In this document: piece after piece, positions 8,447 through 20,162 of the stretch
Numbering within the stretch: the stretch's first letter is position 1
Layout: each line of letters opens with the position of its first letter
Origin: Thiobacillus sp. 63-78
GTDB taxonomy: Bacteria; Pseudomonadota; Gammaproteobacteria; Burkholderiales; Thiobacillaceae
Length of the DNA stretch: 64,000 nucleotides
Assembly: GCA_001899765.1 (NCBI GenBank)
Contig: MKWM01000011.1
Span: 201,782-265,781 of the forward strand
Direction of reading: 5' to 3'
Notes under the pieces: generated by a model
The model's database searches: none
What the model saw: the letters and a program-made list of their open reading frames with translations, nothing else
What the model was told of the DNA's origin: nothing
Program-made: the position numbers and the translations under genes

Positions 8447-9157
8447 ATGGCAGGCAAACCATCGTCGCAAGACGAGCAGATCACCAAGTATGCGCCGCTG
8501 GTCAAGCGCATTGCCTATCACATGATGGCGCGCTTGCCCGCCAGTGTCGAAGTGGATGACCTCATCCAGGTCGGACTGATCGGCCTGCTGGATGCGGTCG
8601 GGCGCTTTGACGGCACCCAGGGCGCGCAGTTTGAATCCTATGCCACCCAGCGTATCCGCGGCGCCATGCTCGACGAACTGCGCGAGGCCGATTGGCTGCC
8701 GCGTCATGTGCGACAGAAATCGCGGCAGATCGAAGCCGCCATCCACCGGCTGGAGCAGCGTCACGGCAAGTCGCCGACCGAACAGGAGATTTCCGCCGAG
8801 CTGGGGATGCCGATCGAGCAGTATCAATCCATGCTGGGCGATGTGAAGTGTTCACAACTGCTGTATTACGAAGACTTCTCCGACGAGGACAGCACCAGCT
8901 TCCTGGAGCGCTATCTGGTCGACGGCAGCAATGACCCGCTGGCGGTACTCGAGGACGAAGGTTTCCGCGACAGCCTGATCGCCGCGATCCACCACCTGCC
9001 GGAACGCGAGCGCAGCATGATGGGCATGTACTACGAACAGGACATGAACCTGAAGGAAATCGGCGCGGTGCTCGGGGTCTCCGAATCGCGCGTATGCCAG
9101 CTGCATTCGCAGGCGGTGGCACGCCTGCGCGCCCAGCTCAAGATCTGGAAAGACTGA
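8447..9157 (+). CDS. fliA: Flagellar RNA polymerase sigma factor FliA (copy 1)
   Basis: A sigma-28 of 236 residues. Region 2 is YAPLVKRIAYHMMARLPASVEVDDLIQVG...QFESYATQRIRGAMLDELR, region 3 follows, and region 4 carries the helix-turn-helix LKEIGAVLGVSESRVCQLHSQA. It should direct transcription of late flagellar genes. I chose ATG 8447, preceded by AGGGA, because it gives an N-terminus similar in length to copy 2; an in-frame ATG at 8411 would add 12 residues. It closes the first flagellar block and is not followed by stator genes, unlike copy 2. Confidence 0.93.
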   Translation: MAGKPSSQDEQITKYAPLVKRIAYHMMARLPASVEVDDLIQVGLIGLLDAVGRFDGTQGAQFESYATQRIRGAMLDELREADWLPRHVRQKSRQIEAAIHRLEQRHGKSPTEQEISAELGMPIEQYQSMLGDVKCSQLLYYEDFSDEDSTSFLERYLVDGSNDPLAVLEDEGFRDSLIAAIHHLPERERSMMGMYYEQDMNLKEIGAVLGVSESRVCQLHSQAVARLRAQLKIWKD

Positions 9158-9228
9158 CTGCGGAGGGCAGAACGCGGATAAATCCGCGATAATGACGGCT
9201 TGTTTATCCAGCCGTTATTCTTTGCCTC

Positions 9229-10473
9229 ATGAGCCAAGCCCCCCTCACAAAAAGCGCAGCCAGAAAAAAAGCCCTCGATTACCACCGCTTGCCCAAACCC
9301 GGCAAGCTCGAAGTCGTTTCGTCCAAACCCTGTTCCACCCAGACGGACCTGTCGCTCGCGTACACGCCGGGCGTGGCGCAACCGGTGCTGGAGATCGCAA
9401 AGAACCCCGCCAGAGCCTACGAATACACGAACAAGGGCAATCTGGTCGCGGTGATCACCGACGGCACCGCGATCCTCGGCCTGGGCAATCGCGGCCCGCT
9501 CGCCGCGAAACCGGTGATGGAGGGCAAGGCTGTATTGTTCAAGCAGTTTGCCGGGATCGACGTCTACGACATCGAAGTCAACGCGAAGACGCCGCAGGAT
9601 TTCATCCGGGTAGTGGAGGCCATCGCGCCCACCTTCGGCGGAATCAACCTCGAAGACATTGCGGCGCCGCACTGTTTCGAAATCGAGGCGGCGCTGAAGA
9701 AGAAGCTCGACATCCCGGTATTCCATGATGACCAGCACGGCACCGCCACCATCATCTGCGCGGGGCTGATCAATGCCCTGCACGTGCAGGGCAAGGCCCT
9801 GGAAAGCGCGAAGATCGTATGCCTGGGCGCTGGCGCGGCAGGCATCGCCTCGCTCAACCTGCTGGTCGCGATGGGCGCACGGAAGCGCAACATCCTGCTG
9901 GTCGATTCCAGAGGCGTGGTGCACAAGGGGCGTTCCGATCTCAACGGCTTCAAGAAAGCCTATGCACGCCAGACTCCGCTGCGCACGCTGGGCGAGGCGA
10001 TGGTGGGCGCCGACGTCTTCGTCGGCGTGTCGGACGCCAATCTGGTCAGCCCGGCAATGGTCAAAAGCATGGCGGACAAGCCCGTGGTGTTCGCGCTGGC
10101 CAATCCCGATCCGGAAATCCTGCCGCAAAAGGCCAAGGCGGCACGCAGCGATCTCATCATGGCGACCGGTCGATCCGACTTTCCCAACCAGGTGAATAAC
10201 GTGCTGGGCTTCCCGTTCATTTTCCGTGGCGCGCTCGATGCGCGGGCAAGCCAGATCACCGAAGCCATGCTGATTGCCGCGGTGAACGCGCTGGCCGAAC
10301 TGGCGCGCGAACCGGTGCCGGCATCGGTGCTGAAGGCCTACAAGCTGAAGAAGCTCAAGTTCGGCCCGGATTACATCCTGCCGAAACCCTTCGATCCGCG
10401 CCTTGCCCAGCGTGTCCCCCAGGCCGTGGCCAGGGCGGCGAAAAAGATACCGCCGGGCAGCAAGCGCCGCTGA
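9229..10473 (+). CDS. NAD(P)-dependent malic enzyme (oxaloacetate-decarboxylating)
   Basis: A 414-residue malic enzyme converting malate to pyruvate and CO2. The N-terminal domain has the YTPGVAQPV and [27 protein letters not shown] signatures, then FHDDQHGTA for metal/substrate binding, and the Rossmann motif GAGAAGIA. It lacks the C-terminal phosphotransacetylase-like domain of the long MaeB enzymes, so it is the short form. It stands 71 bp after fliA and is followed by sdhC, so it may feed the TCA genes that follow. Co-factor preference cannot be told by eye. Confidence 0.93.
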   Translation: MSQAPLTKSAARKKALDYHRLPKPGKLEVVSSKPCSTQTDLSLAYTPGVAQPVLEIAKNPARAYEYTNKGNLVAVITDGTAILGLGNRGPLAAKPVMEGKAVLFKQFAGIDVYDIEVNAKTPQDFIRVVEAIAPTFGGINLEDIAAPHCFEIEAALKKKLDIPVFHDDQHGTATIICAGLINALHVQGKALESAKIVCLGAGAAGIASLNLLVAMGARKRNILLVDSRGVVHKGRSDLNGFKKAYARQTPLRTLGEAMVGADVFVGVSDANLVSPAMVKSMADKPVVFALANPDPEILPQKAKAARSDLIMATGRSDFPNQVNNVLGFPFIFRGALDARASQITEAMLIAAVNALAELAREPVPASVLKAYKLKKLKFGPDYILPKPFDPRLAQRVPQAVARAAKKIPPGSKRR

Positions 10474-10498
10474 TCGGTGTCTGGCTAGAGCCGAATCG

Positions 10499-10879
10499 AT
10501 GAAGCCGATCGCGCGCCCTGTTTACCTCGATCTGTTGCGCATTCATTTGCCGCTGCCCGGCTGGGTGTCGATCCTGCACCGGGTGTCGGGGGTGCTGCTG
10601 TTTCTGGCGGTCCCGCTCGGGGTGTGGGTCTTGTCGCGGTCGCTGTCGGACGAGGCCGGTTTTCTGCGCATGCTCGATTGGGCGACTCGCCCGCCGGTCA
10701 AACTGCTGCTGCTGCTTGCGGTATGGGCATTCGCGCATCATCTGTGTGCGGGTGTGCGACATCTGGCGCTCGATATCCACTGGGGCGTGAATCTCAAGCC
10801 CGCACGGCAGAGCAGCCTGGCAGTGATGCTGGCCGCGGGGCTGGTGACGCTGCTTGCCGCCTGGAAGCTGTTCGCATGA
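10499..10879 (+). CDS. sdhC: Succinate dehydrogenase cytochrome b556 subunit SdhC
   Basis: 126 residues with three membrane helices and the SdhC motif RIHLPLPGWVSILHRVSG near the N-terminus (Ser and Arg of the quinone site) and the haem-ligand region HHLCAGVRHLALD. It anchors the SdhAB catalytic dimer and binds ubiquinone. ATG 10499 is chosen because it gives the conserved MKPIARPVYLDL start. The stop overlaps the sdhD start by four bases. Confidence 0.95.
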   Translation: MKPIARPVYLDLLRIHLPLPGWVSILHRVSGVLLFLAVPLGVWVLSRSLSDEAGFLRMLDWATRPPVKLLLLLAVWAFAHHLCAGVRHLALDIHWGVNLKPARQSSLAVMLAAGLVTLLAAWKLFA

Positions 10880-11216
10880 AACTGGCTGTCGGCGCGCATA
10901 CCGGTACCGGGACCTGGTTGATGCAGCGTGCGACGGCCATCGTGCTGTCGCTGGCCTTGCCCGGCTTGACGATTCATTTCATGCTGGCCTGGCCGGTTGA
11001 TTTTGCCGGCTGGCAGGCGCTGTTCGCACCGCTCTGGATGCGCGTGCTGCTGCTCCTGACCGTACTGGCGCTGGCTTTGCATGCCTGGGTCGGCGTACGC
11101 GACATCCTGATGGACTATGTCCATTTTACGGGTCTGCGGCTGGCGCTGTACCTGGCCGTGATCATCACGCTGGCGGGCAGCGTCGCATGGCTGGCCGCCG
11201 TTTTGTGGAGCCAGGC

Positions 11217-11220
<4 letters not shown>
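10876..11220 (+). CDS. sdhD: Succinate dehydrogenase membrane anchor SdhD
   Basis: 114 residues, three hydrophobic helices, with [13 protein letters not shown] providing the haem-ligand and quinone-site region. The start ATG at 10876 overlaps sdhC (ATGA), and the stop overlaps the GTG of sdhA, so the anchor and flavoprotein are translationally coupled. Confidence 0.94.
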
Positions 11221-12985
<1,765 letters not shown>

Positions 12986-12986
<1 letters not shown>

Positions 12987-13681
12987 TGAAATTCCGCCTC
13001 TATCGCTACAACCCTGAATCCGGCAAGCAACCTTATATGCAGGATGTCGAGCTCGACATCGATCCGGCCGGCAGGATGCTGCTTGATGCCCTGCTGGCGA
13101 TCAAGGCACGGGATGAAACCTTGTCCTTGCGCCGGTCCTGCCGCGAAGGCGTGTGCGGCTCGGATGCGATGAATGTGAATGGCAGGAACCGCCTGGCGTG
13201 CATCACGCCACTGGGTGAACTCAGCGAACCGATTGAGATCAGGCCGCTGCCGGGCCTGCCGGTGATCCGTGACCTGATCGTCGATATGGAGCCGTTCTAC
13301 AGGCAATATCGTTCAATCAAGCCCTGGCTCATCAACGACGACCCCGTGCCCGAAACGGAGCGGCCGCAGAGTCCGGAAGACCGCGCATTGCTCGATGGCG
13401 CCTACGAGTGCATCCTGTGTGCGTGCTGCACGACCGCGTGTCCGTCGTTCTGGTGGAACCCCGACAAGTTCGTCGGCCCCGCGGGCCTGCTGCAGGCCTA
13501 TCGTTTCATCGCCGATTCGCGCGACGAGGCGATGGCCGCGCGGCTCGATAATCTCGAGGATCCTTATCGCCTGTATCGCTGCCGTGGCATCATGAATTGC
13601 GTCGATGCCTGCCCGAAAGGGCTGAATCCGACCGAGGCCATCGGACGCATCAAGGCACTGCTGGTAAAACGGCGTGTCTGA
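12986..13681 (+). CDS. sdhB: Succinate dehydrogenase iron-sulfur subunit SdhB
   Basis: 231 residues. The N-terminal [2Fe-2S] domain has CREGVCGSDAM, with a further Cys in LACITPL, and the C-terminal domain has CILCACCTTACPSFWW and CRGIMNCVDACPKGLNP for the [4Fe-4S] and [3Fe-4S] clusters. It starts within the sdhA stop (TGATG). It ends with TGA at 13679-13681, which overlaps a possible GTG start of the sdhE frame. Confidence 0.97.
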
Positions 13682-13710
13682 CCAATCCTTTCCCGTGATG
13701 CCCGCCGGGG

Positions 13711-13800
13711 TGCAACCCTCGTTGATCGGGGTGGGCCCAGCCGCATCCCCCTCTCCCGCTTGCGGGAGAGGGCGGGGAGAGGGCAGCGGGAGAGGGGACG
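13711..13800. repeat. Dispersed palindromic repeat between sdhB and sdhE
   Basis: Core CCCTCTCCCGCTTGCGGGAG with GAGGG, an almost perfect palindrome, followed by a degenerate half copy, and flanked by CCTCGTTGATCGGGGTGGGCC. Both core and flank match, in opposite orientation, the repeat at 4399-4508 in the flhB-like gene. The open frame of sdhE runs through it without a stop. Confidence 0.75.
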
Positions 13801-13823
13801 AACGCCATGCCCAAACCGATAGA

Positions 13824-14066
13824 ATGGCCTGGCGCTGCAGGCGCGGCTTGCTCGAGCTCGATCTCTGGCTGGGTGGCTTTCTGACAGCGCACCGCGCTAC
13901 ACTGCAACCTTGCGAGATGGCTGCGCTGGATCGGCTGCTGGAGTTGCCGGACATGGACATTATCGACCGCCTGCAAGGCCGGTCGCTCGCCGGCGATGCC
14001 GCGCAGCAAGCACTTGTTCAACGCCTGCAATACTTCCAGGCCGCAACATTTTTGGAATCACAATGA
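13824..14066 (+). CDS. sdhE: FAD assembly factor SdhE (YgfY/CptB family)
   Basis: An 80-residue protein with the SdhE signature [21 protein letters not shown] at the start, where the RGxxE motif is needed for covalent flavinylation of SdhA. The frame is open upstream to a GTG at 13674 that overlaps sdhB; that longer reading adds 50 residues encoded by the inserted repeat. The native gene probably began near the sdhB stop and was split in frame by the repeat, so ATG 13824 is a best guess with no good ribosome site. It overlaps gltA by four bases. Confidence 0.88.
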   Translation: MAWRCRRGLLELDLWLGGFLTAHRATLQPCEMAALDRLLELPDMDIIDRLQGRSLAGDAAQQALVQRLQYFQAATFLESQ

Positions 14067-15358
14067 AAAAAACCGTCACCCTGACCTTTAGCGACGGCAG
14101 CCCCTCGATCGAACTCCCGATCGAGGAGGGCACTTACGGAAAGCCGGTCATCGATATCCGGGCACTGGGCGCGCACGGTTATTTTTCCCACGACCCCGGC
14201 TTCACGGCGACATCGAGCTGCACCTCGGCCATCACCTATATCGATGGAGAGCAAGGCCTGCTGTATTACCGTGGATACCCGATCGAGGAGCTGGCCTACC
14301 AATCGGACTATATGGAAGTGAGCTATCTGCTGCTCCATGGCGAGTTGCCGACGCCCGAACAGAAAGTGGCGTTCGAACAATCGATCCGCCATCACACCCT
14401 GCTGCACGACCAGATCGAAAACGTGTTTCGCGGCTTCCGCCGCAGCGCCCATCCGATGGCGGTGATGATTGGCGTGACCGGGGCGATGTCGGCCTTCTAT
14501 CACCGGGGGCTCGACAACTTCAATCCAGAGCACCGCGTGATCGTTGCGCATCGGCTGATTGCGAAGGTGCCTACTGTCGCGGCCTGGGCATACAAGTTCA
14601 ACGAGGGCCAGCCTTTCGTCTATCCGCAGAATCGCCTGGACTATGCCGAGAACTTCATGCACATGATGTTCTCCAGCCCCTGCGAGCCCTACGAGCCGAA
14701 TCCGGTACTGGCGCGCGCGCTCGATCGCATCTTCATCCTGCACGCCGATCACGAACAGAATGCCTCGACCTCGACCGTGCGCCTGGCGGGTTCCAGCGGC
14801 GCCAATCCTTACGCGTGCATCGCGAGCGGCATGGCCTCGCTATGGGGGCCGCTGCACGGCGGCGCCAACGAGGCAGTATTGCGAATGCTGGAAGAGATCG
14901 GCGACGTCGCCAAGATCCCGGAGTACATCAATCGTGCCAAGGACAAGTCGGATTCCTTCCGCCTGATGGGTTTCGGCCATCGCATCTACAAGAACATGGA
15001 TCCGCGCGCCGCAATCATCCGCCAGACCTGCTACGAAGTGCTGGACGAGCTCGATCTGCGCGACGATCCGCAGTTCAGGATCGCGCTTGAGCTTGAGCGC
15101 ATCGCACTGGAAGACGAATACTTCATCGCCAGAAAGCTCCATCCCAACGTCGATTTCTATTCCGGCATCATCTTCCGGGCCATGGGCATTCCAACCAGCA
15201 TGTTCACGGCGCTGTTCGCCATGGCGCGCACCGCGGGCTGGGTGGCGCAGTGGCACGAAATGCTGTCTGATCCGGCACACAAGATCGGCCGTCCGCGCCA
15301 GCTCTACACCGGCTCGGTGCGGCGCGAATTCGTCCCGCTTGCGCAGCGCAAGACCTGA
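14063..15358 (+). CDS. gltA: Citrate synthase
   Basis: 431 residues, type II (hexameric, NADH-sensitive class) citrate synthase. It condenses acetyl-CoA and oxaloacetate. Catalytic residues visible are His265 in LHGGANEAV and His306 in GFGHRIYK; the substrate-binding [14 protein letters not shown] precedes them. ATG 14063 (MKKTVTLTF) overlaps the sdhE stop. It sits between the succinate dehydrogenase and 2-oxoglutarate dehydrogenase genes, a common proteobacterial TCA cluster. Confidence 0.97.
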   Translation: MKKTVTLTFSDGSPSIELPIEEGTYGKPVIDIRALGAHGYFSHDPGFTATSSCTSAITYIDGEQGLLYYRGYPIEELAYQSDYMEVSYLLLHGELPTPEQKVAFEQSIRHHTLLHDQIENVFRGFRRSAHPMAVMIGVTGAMSAFYHRGLDNFNPEHRVIVAHRLIAKVPTVAAWAYKFNEGQPFVYPQNRLDYAENFMHMMFSSPCEPYEPNPVLARALDRIFILHADHEQNASTSTVRLAGSSGANPYACIASGMASLWGPLHGGANEAVLRMLEEIGDVAKIPEYINRAKDKSDSFRLMGFGHRIYKNMDPRAAIIRQTCYEVLDELDLRDDPQFRIALELERIALEDEYFIARKLHPNVDFYSGIIFRAMGIPTSMFTALFAMARTAGWVAQWHEMLSDPAHKIGRPRQLYTGSVRREFVPLAQRKT

Positions 15359-15380
15359 CAGGCCGGGAATCGACCTTGCC

Positions 15381-18077
15381 ATGAGTGCATCCGACTGGCG
15401 TCAGACTTCACCCTTGTATGCCGGCAATGCGGCGTATCTCGAGCAGTTTGGCGACGACGCCCTGACATCCTGGCTGGCCCAGCCGCTGCCGGATGCGGCA
15501 GCCGGCGCGGATGCCGCACAGGTCGCGGTGCTGCGGCTGATCAACGCCTACCGCTATCTGGGCGTGCGGCAGGCCGAGCTGGACCCCCTGCGGCGTTTCG
15601 AGCCGCCGCTGGCCCCCGAACTCGATCCTGCGCACTATGGCCTGACCGAAGCCGATCTGGCGCGCGAGTTCGAGACCGGTTCGCTGTTCGGAGTGGAACG
15701 GACCACGCTGGCCGATATTCTGCAACGCCTGGACAACGCCTATTGCGGCCATGTCGGGGTCGACTACATGCACATTACGGATGTGGCGCGCAAACGCTGG
15801 CTGCAGGAACGCATCGAGTCTGCCCGGGGGCGTTTCGGGGTATCCGGGAGCCTGAAAAAACAGTTATTGAAACGGCTGACCGATGCCGAGACGCTGGAAA
15901 AATTCCTGCATACGCGTCATGTGGGACAGAAACGTTTCTCGCTCGAGGGCGCGGAAAGCCTGATCCCGCTGCTCGACCAGGTGATTGCGCGCTGTGCCCG
16001 CCATGGCGCCAAGGAAATCGTGATGGGCATGGCGCACCGCGGGCGCATCAACGTGCTGGCCAATATCATGGGCTGCTCGCTGGAAAGCCTGTACGAAGAG
16101 CCGCGCAACGGTTATCCGGATTCGCCGCTGTCGGGCGACGTCAAATACCACCAGGGCTTCTCCTCCGACATCGCCACACCGTACGGGCCGGTGCACCTGG
16201 CGCTGGCGTTCAATCCCTCGCATCTCGAAGTCGTGCATCCGGTGGTGCGCGGCTCGGTACGCGCGCGCCAGGACCGGCGCGGCGACGTGCTCGGCTACGA
16301 GGTGGTGCCGGTGATCCTGCACGGCGATGCCGCGCTGTCGGGGCAGGGCGTGGTGATGGAAAGCCTCAACATGTCGCAGACGCGCGGCTTCCGGAACGGC
16401 GGCGCGATCCACATCGTGATCAACAACCAGATCGGCTTTACCACCTCCGACCCGCGCGACGTGCGCTCGACGCTCTACTGCACCGACGTCGCCAAGATGG
16501 TCGAGGCGCCGGTGCTGCACGTCAACGGCGACGACCCCGAGGCGGTGGCCTTCGCGGTGCAGACGGCGGTGGATTTCCGCTATACCTTCCACAAGAACTG
16601 CTTCATCGACCTGGTGTGCTACCGCCGCCATGGCCACAACGAACAGGACGAACCGCTCGCCACCCAGCCGCTGATGTACCGCCGCATCCAGGCCCATCCC
16701 AGTACGCGCGTCCTGTACGCCCAGCGGCTGGTCGAAGAAGGCGTGCTGACCCAGTCGCAGGTCGACGACATGGTGGACGACTGCCGCGAACGGCTGGAGC
16801 ATGACGAATCGCTGAATTCGCCGGCCCTGTCCGATTTCAAGGCGACCTACGGCGTGGACTGGAGCCGCTTCAAGCATGGCGACCCGGGCGAGGTGCCGAC
16901 CGCGATCTCGGCGAGCCGGCTGGATTTCCTCGGTGAGCGCATCACCACGCTGCAGCATGAAATCGAACTGCATTCGCGGGTGCAGAAGGTGCTGGACGAC
17001 CGCCGCAGGATGCGCGCGGGCGAGTTGCCGGTGGACTGGGGCTATGCGGAGAACCTGGCCTACGCCAGCCTGCTGGACGTCGGCTACAACGTTCGGGTGT
17101 CGGGCCAGGATTCGGCGCGCGGCACCTTCTTCCACCGCCATGCCGTGTGGCACGACCAGAAGCGCGAGCGCCGCCAGAGCGGCGTCTATGTGCCGCTCGA
17201 ACACGTCCAGGGCAGGCAGGGCGACTTCACCATCATCGATTCGCTGCTGTCGGAAGAGGCCGTGCTGGCGTTCGAATACGGCTATGCCACGGCCGATCCC
17301 GATACGCTGGTAGTGTGGGAGGCGCAGTTTGGCGACTTCGCCAACGGCGCTCAGGTGGTGATCGACCAGTTCATCACCAGCGGCGAGGCCAAGTGGGGAC
17401 GCCTGTGCGGCCTGACGCTGATGCTGCCGCATGGTTTCGAAGGACAGGGGCCGGAGCATTCCTCGGCGCGCCTCGAGCGTTATCTGCAGTTGTGCGCGCA
17501 GGACAACATCCAGGTCTGCGTGCCGACGCTGCCGGCGCAAATGTTCCACCTGCTGCGGCGGCAGCTTGTGCGCCCGCTCAGAAAACCGCTGGTGATCATG
17601 AGCCCCAAGAGCCTGCTTCGTCACCCGGCCTCCACGTCAGCGCTGACGGATCTGAGCGATGGCGCATTCCTGCCAGTCATCGACGATCCCCGTGCCCCGC
17701 GTGAAGCCAGCCGCATCGTGGTGTGCAGCGGCCGCGTATGGTTTGACCTGGAAGCGGCGCGTGCGGCACGCGGACTCGAGACGGTCGCCCTGATACGGAT
17801 CGAGCAGCTTTATCCTTTCCCTGAAGCCGGGTTCTGCGCCGTGCTGAACGCTTACCCGCGGGCCGCCACCTTCGTCTGGGCGCAGGAAGAACCGATGAAC
17901 CAGGGCGCGTGGTACCAGACCCTGCATCATCTCAATCATTGCCTGCCCGGCGGCCGGCGCTTCCACTATGCCGGCCGGCCGCCGGCCGCCGCGCCGGCGT
18001 CGGGCTACGTGTCCCGCCACCGGGCGGAACTGGAAACCCTGCTGAACGATGCGCTGGAGACATCCTATGAAGCTTGA
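15381..18077 (+). CDS. sucA: 2-oxoglutarate dehydrogenase E1 component
   Basis: 898 residues, slightly shorter than the usual 930-950. It is the thiamine-diphosphate decarboxylase of the 2-oxoglutarate dehydrogenase complex. Diagnostic segments are [41 protein letters not shown], and the C-terminal transketolase-like region with [19 protein letters not shown] 15381 begins [16 protein letters not shown]; the frame extends further upstream within gltA but without homology. It overlaps sucB by 11 bases. Confidence 0.96.
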   Translation: MSASDWRQTSPLYAGNAAYLEQFGDDALTSWLAQPLPDAAAGADAAQVAVLRLINAYRYLGVRQAELDPLRRFEPPLAPELDPAHYGLTEADLAREFETGSLFGVERTTLADILQRLDNAYCGHVGVDYMHITDVARKRWLQERIESARGRFGVSGSLKKQLLKRLTDAETLEKFLHTRHVGQKRFSLEGAESLIPLLDQVIARCARHGAKEIVMGMAHRGRINVLANIMGCSLESLYEEPRNGYPDSPLSGDVKYHQGFSSDIATPYGPVHLALAFNPSHLEVVHPVVRGSVRARQDRRGDVLGYEVVPVILHGDAALSGQGVVMESLNMSQTRGFRNGGAIHIVINNQIGFTTSDPRDVRSTLYCTDVAKMVEAPVLHVNGDDPEAVAFAVQTAVDFRYTFHKNCFIDLVCYRRHGHNEQDEPLATQPLMYRRIQAHPSTRVLYAQRLVEEGVLTQSQVDDMVDDCRERLEHDESLNSPALSDFKATYGVDWSRFKHGDPGEVPTAISASRLDFLGERITTLQHEIELHSRVQKVLDDRRRMRAGELPVDWGYAENLAYASLLDVGYNVRVSGQDSARGTFFHRHAVWHDQKRERRQSGVYVPLEHVQGRQGDFTIIDSLLSEEAVLAFEYGYATADPDTLVVWEAQFGDFANGAQVVIDQFITSGEAKWGRLCGLTLMLPHGFEGQGPEHSSARLERYLQLCAQDNIQVCVPTLPAQMFHLLRRQLVRPLRKPLVIMSPKSLLRHPASTSALTDLSDGAFLPVIDDPRAPREASRIVVCSGRVWFDLEAARAARGLETVALIRIEQLYPFPEAGFCAVLNAYPRAATFVWAQEEPMNQGAWYQTLHHLNHCLPGGRRFHYAGRPPAAAPASGYVSRHRAELETLLNDALETSYEA

Positions 18078-19152
18078 GGTGCGCGTCCCGACCCTGTCCG
18101 ACTCGGTCGCCAGCGGCACGCTGCTGCCCTGGCACAAGCAGGTCGGCGAGACAGTGGCGCGCGACGAAACCCTGGTCGACCTGGAAACCGACAAGGTGAT
18201 TCTGGAGATCCCGGCTCCGGCATCCGGCACGCTGGTCGAGCTGCGCCAGCCCGAAGGCGCCGTGGTCAAGGCCGACGAGGTGGTGGCCGTGATCGAAACC
18301 GGCGAGGCCATCGTGGTTCCCGGGCCGGCCGGGAAACCTATCACGTCGGCCGCGCCTGCGACAGCCATACCGACCCCGACGGTTGTTGCGGTGCCATCCG
18401 TGTCCACCGTGCCGTTGCCCGTTGCGGCCCCGACGGCAGCGCCGGATACGCCTGACGCAAGCCGCCGCGAGCCGATGTCGCGCCTGCGCCAGCGTGTGGC
18501 AGAGCGTCTGCTGGCGGCGCAGCATACCGCCGCCTTGCTGACCACCTTCAACGAGGTGAACATGCAGCCGGTGAACGAGCTGCGCCAGCGCTTCAAGGCC
18601 GAGTTCGAGGTCAGGCACGGCGTCAAGCTCGGCTACATGTCGTTCTTCGTGCGGGCGGTGTGTCAGGCGCTGCAGCAGTTTCCCGTCGTCAATGCCGCCA
18701 TCGACGGTCACGACATCGTGTGGCAGGGCGACGCCGACATCGGCATCGCGATCTCCAGCCCGCGCGGACTGGTGGTGCCGATTCTGCGCCGCGCCCAGAC
18801 ACTGTCGTCCGCCGGGATCGAGGTGGCCATCGCCGACTTCGCCCGCCGCGCGCGCGAGGCGAAGCTCACCCTGGAGGAACTCAGCGGCGGCACGTTCTCC
18901 ATCACCAACGGCGGGGTATTCGGTTCGCTGCTCTCCACGCCCATCCTCAACCCCCCGCAGTCGGCGATTCTTGGCATGCACACCATCCAGGAGCGCCCCG
19001 TTGCGGAAAACGGCCAGGTCGTGATCCGTCCGATGATGTATCTGGCGCTGACCTACGACCACCGCCTGATCGACGGGCGCGACGCGGTGCAGTTCCTAGT
19101 GGCGGTAAAAGCCGCGCTGGAAGCCCCCGACGCACTGTTGACGGCGGTGTGA
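18067..19152 (+). CDS. sucB: 2-oxoglutarate dehydrogenase E2, lacking the E3-binding domain
   Basis: 361 residues, about 40 fewer than usual. Residues 1-78 form a lipoyl domain with the lipoylated Lys43 in LETDKV. A Pro/Ala/Thr-rich linker (about 80-137) then leads directly into the acyltransferase domain from about 139, with catalytic His332 and Asp336 in DHRLID. The peripheral subunit-binding domain that normally lies between them and holds E3 is not visible. No dihydrolipoamide dehydrogenase gene follows. Either E3 binds elsewhere or another E2 supplies it. Confidence 0.93.
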   Translation: MKLEVRVPTLSDSVASGTLLPWHKQVGETVARDETLVDLETDKVILEIPAPASGTLVELRQPEGAVVKADEVVAVIETGEAIVVPGPAGKPITSAAPATAIPTPTVVAVPSVSTVPLPVAAPTAAPDTPDASRREPMSRLRQRVAERLLAAQHTAALLTTFNEVNMQPVNELRQRFKAEFEVRHGVKLGYMSFFVRAVCQALQQFPVVNAAIDGHDIVWQGDADIGIAISSPRGLVVPILRRAQTLSSAGIEVAIADFARRAREAKLTLEELSGGTFSITNGGVFGSLLSTPILNPPQSAILGMHTIQERPVAENGQVVIRPMMYLALTYDHRLIDGRDAVQFLVAVKAALEAPDALLTAV

Positions 19153-19175
19153 CCTTGATTCAGGGATTACACGCC

Positions 19176-20042
19176 ATGCCTCCAGCCGTGATGGAACACC
19201 ATACGCCGGACCGACCGCAGGACATGCTGGTCGAAATACGCGACCTGCATTTCTCGTACGGGCACAACACCGTCCTGAAGGGGGTCACGCTCGCCATCCC
19301 GCGCGGCAAGGTCGTGGCCATTCTGGGTGTCAGCGGCTGCGGCAAGACGACCTTGCTGCGCCACATAGGGGGGCAGCTCAAGCCATCGCGGGGCAGCGTG
19401 CGTTTCGATGGCCGGATCATCAACGAACTGGACAATACCCAGCTCTATGCGGTACGGCGTCAGATGGGAATGATGTTCCAGGTCAGCGGGCTGTTCAGCG
19501 ATCTGTCGGTATTCGACAACATCGCCTATCCGATGCGCGAACATACCGATCTCCCGGAAGACGTCATCCGCGATCTGGTGCTGATGAAACTGCACGCTGT
19601 CGGCCTGCGTGGCGCGCATGGCCTCAGAACCAGCGAACTGTCGGGCGGCATGGCGCGCCGGGTGGCGCTGGCCCGGGCCATCGCGCTCGATCCCGGGCTG
19701 ATCATGTACGATGAACCCTTCGCCGGCCTCGACCCGATTTCGCTCAACACCGTTGCCAATCTGATCCGCAGGCTCAACGATGCGCTCGGCCTGACGTCGA
19801 TCGTGGTGACGTATGACGTCTCGGAATCGCTGAAAGTGGCCGATTACGTCTATTTCATCCACAACGGCGTGGTGGTGGCCGAAGGAGAGGCTGCCGCGAT
19901 GGAAGGCTCGACGGACCCCTTCGTCCATCAATTCGTCCATGCCGAGCCCGATGGGCCGGTGGCCTTCCAGTATCCGAGCCAACCGTATGGCAGGGAACTG
20001 GCACTTTCCCTCCCTGCATCCGGGACAAAGCCTGCTTCCTGA
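19176..20042 (+). CDS. ABC transporter ATPase, MlaF-like, with altered H-loop
   Basis: 288 residues. It has Walker A GVSGCGKTT (51-59), signature LSGGMARRVALARA, and Walker B LIMYDEPFAGLDP. The overall pattern (FQVSGLFSDLSVFDNIAYPMRE) matches MlaF, the ATPase of the MlaFEDB phospholipid transporter. The expected H-loop THDV reads TYDV: Tyr213, codon TAT, one transition from CAT. No MlaE, MlaD, MlaB or MlaC gene is adjacent. ATG 19176 is preferred for its AGGGA site; a GTG at 19149 overlapping sucB is possible. It may be a paralogue working with a permease elsewhere. Confidence 0.85.
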   Translation: MPPAVMEHHTPDRPQDMLVEIRDLHFSYGHNTVLKGVTLAIPRGKVVAILGVSGCGKTTLLRHIGGQLKPSRGSVRFDGRIINELDNTQLYAVRRQMGMMFQVSGLFSDLSVFDNIAYPMREHTDLPEDVIRDLVLMKLHAVGLRGAHGLRTSELSGGMARRVALARAIALDPGLIMYDEPFAGLDPISLNTVANLIRRLNDALGLTSIVVTYDVSESLKVADYVYFIHNGVVVAEGEAAAMEGSTDPFVHQFVHAEPDGPVAFQYPSQPYGRELALSLPASGTKPAS

Positions 20043-20088
20043 CGGGGCTGGAGCCCGCTCAAGGTTCAGTTGAGCGAATAATCGTCGT

Positions 20089-20102
20089 TATTCCATGGAA
20101 TA
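20089..20102. promoter_or_regulatory. 14-bp palindrome, possible operator
   Basis: TATTCCATGGAATA is a perfect palindrome 61 bp before the CheY-TPR gene, in the 120-bp gap after the mlaF-like gene. Its symmetry and position suggest a binding site for a dimeric regulator; no factor can be named. Confidence 0.4.
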
Positions 20103-20162
20103 GACCCCATCTATGGAAAACACGATGAAGCATGTCGAGTGTTCAGACCGCGGGGCTCAGGG

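Noticed and set aside
18660..19175. A long upstream extension of the mlaF-like frame inside sucB
   Set aside because: That part is the shadow of sucB; the ATPase homology begins near 19176-19230 and a ribosome site supports 19176.
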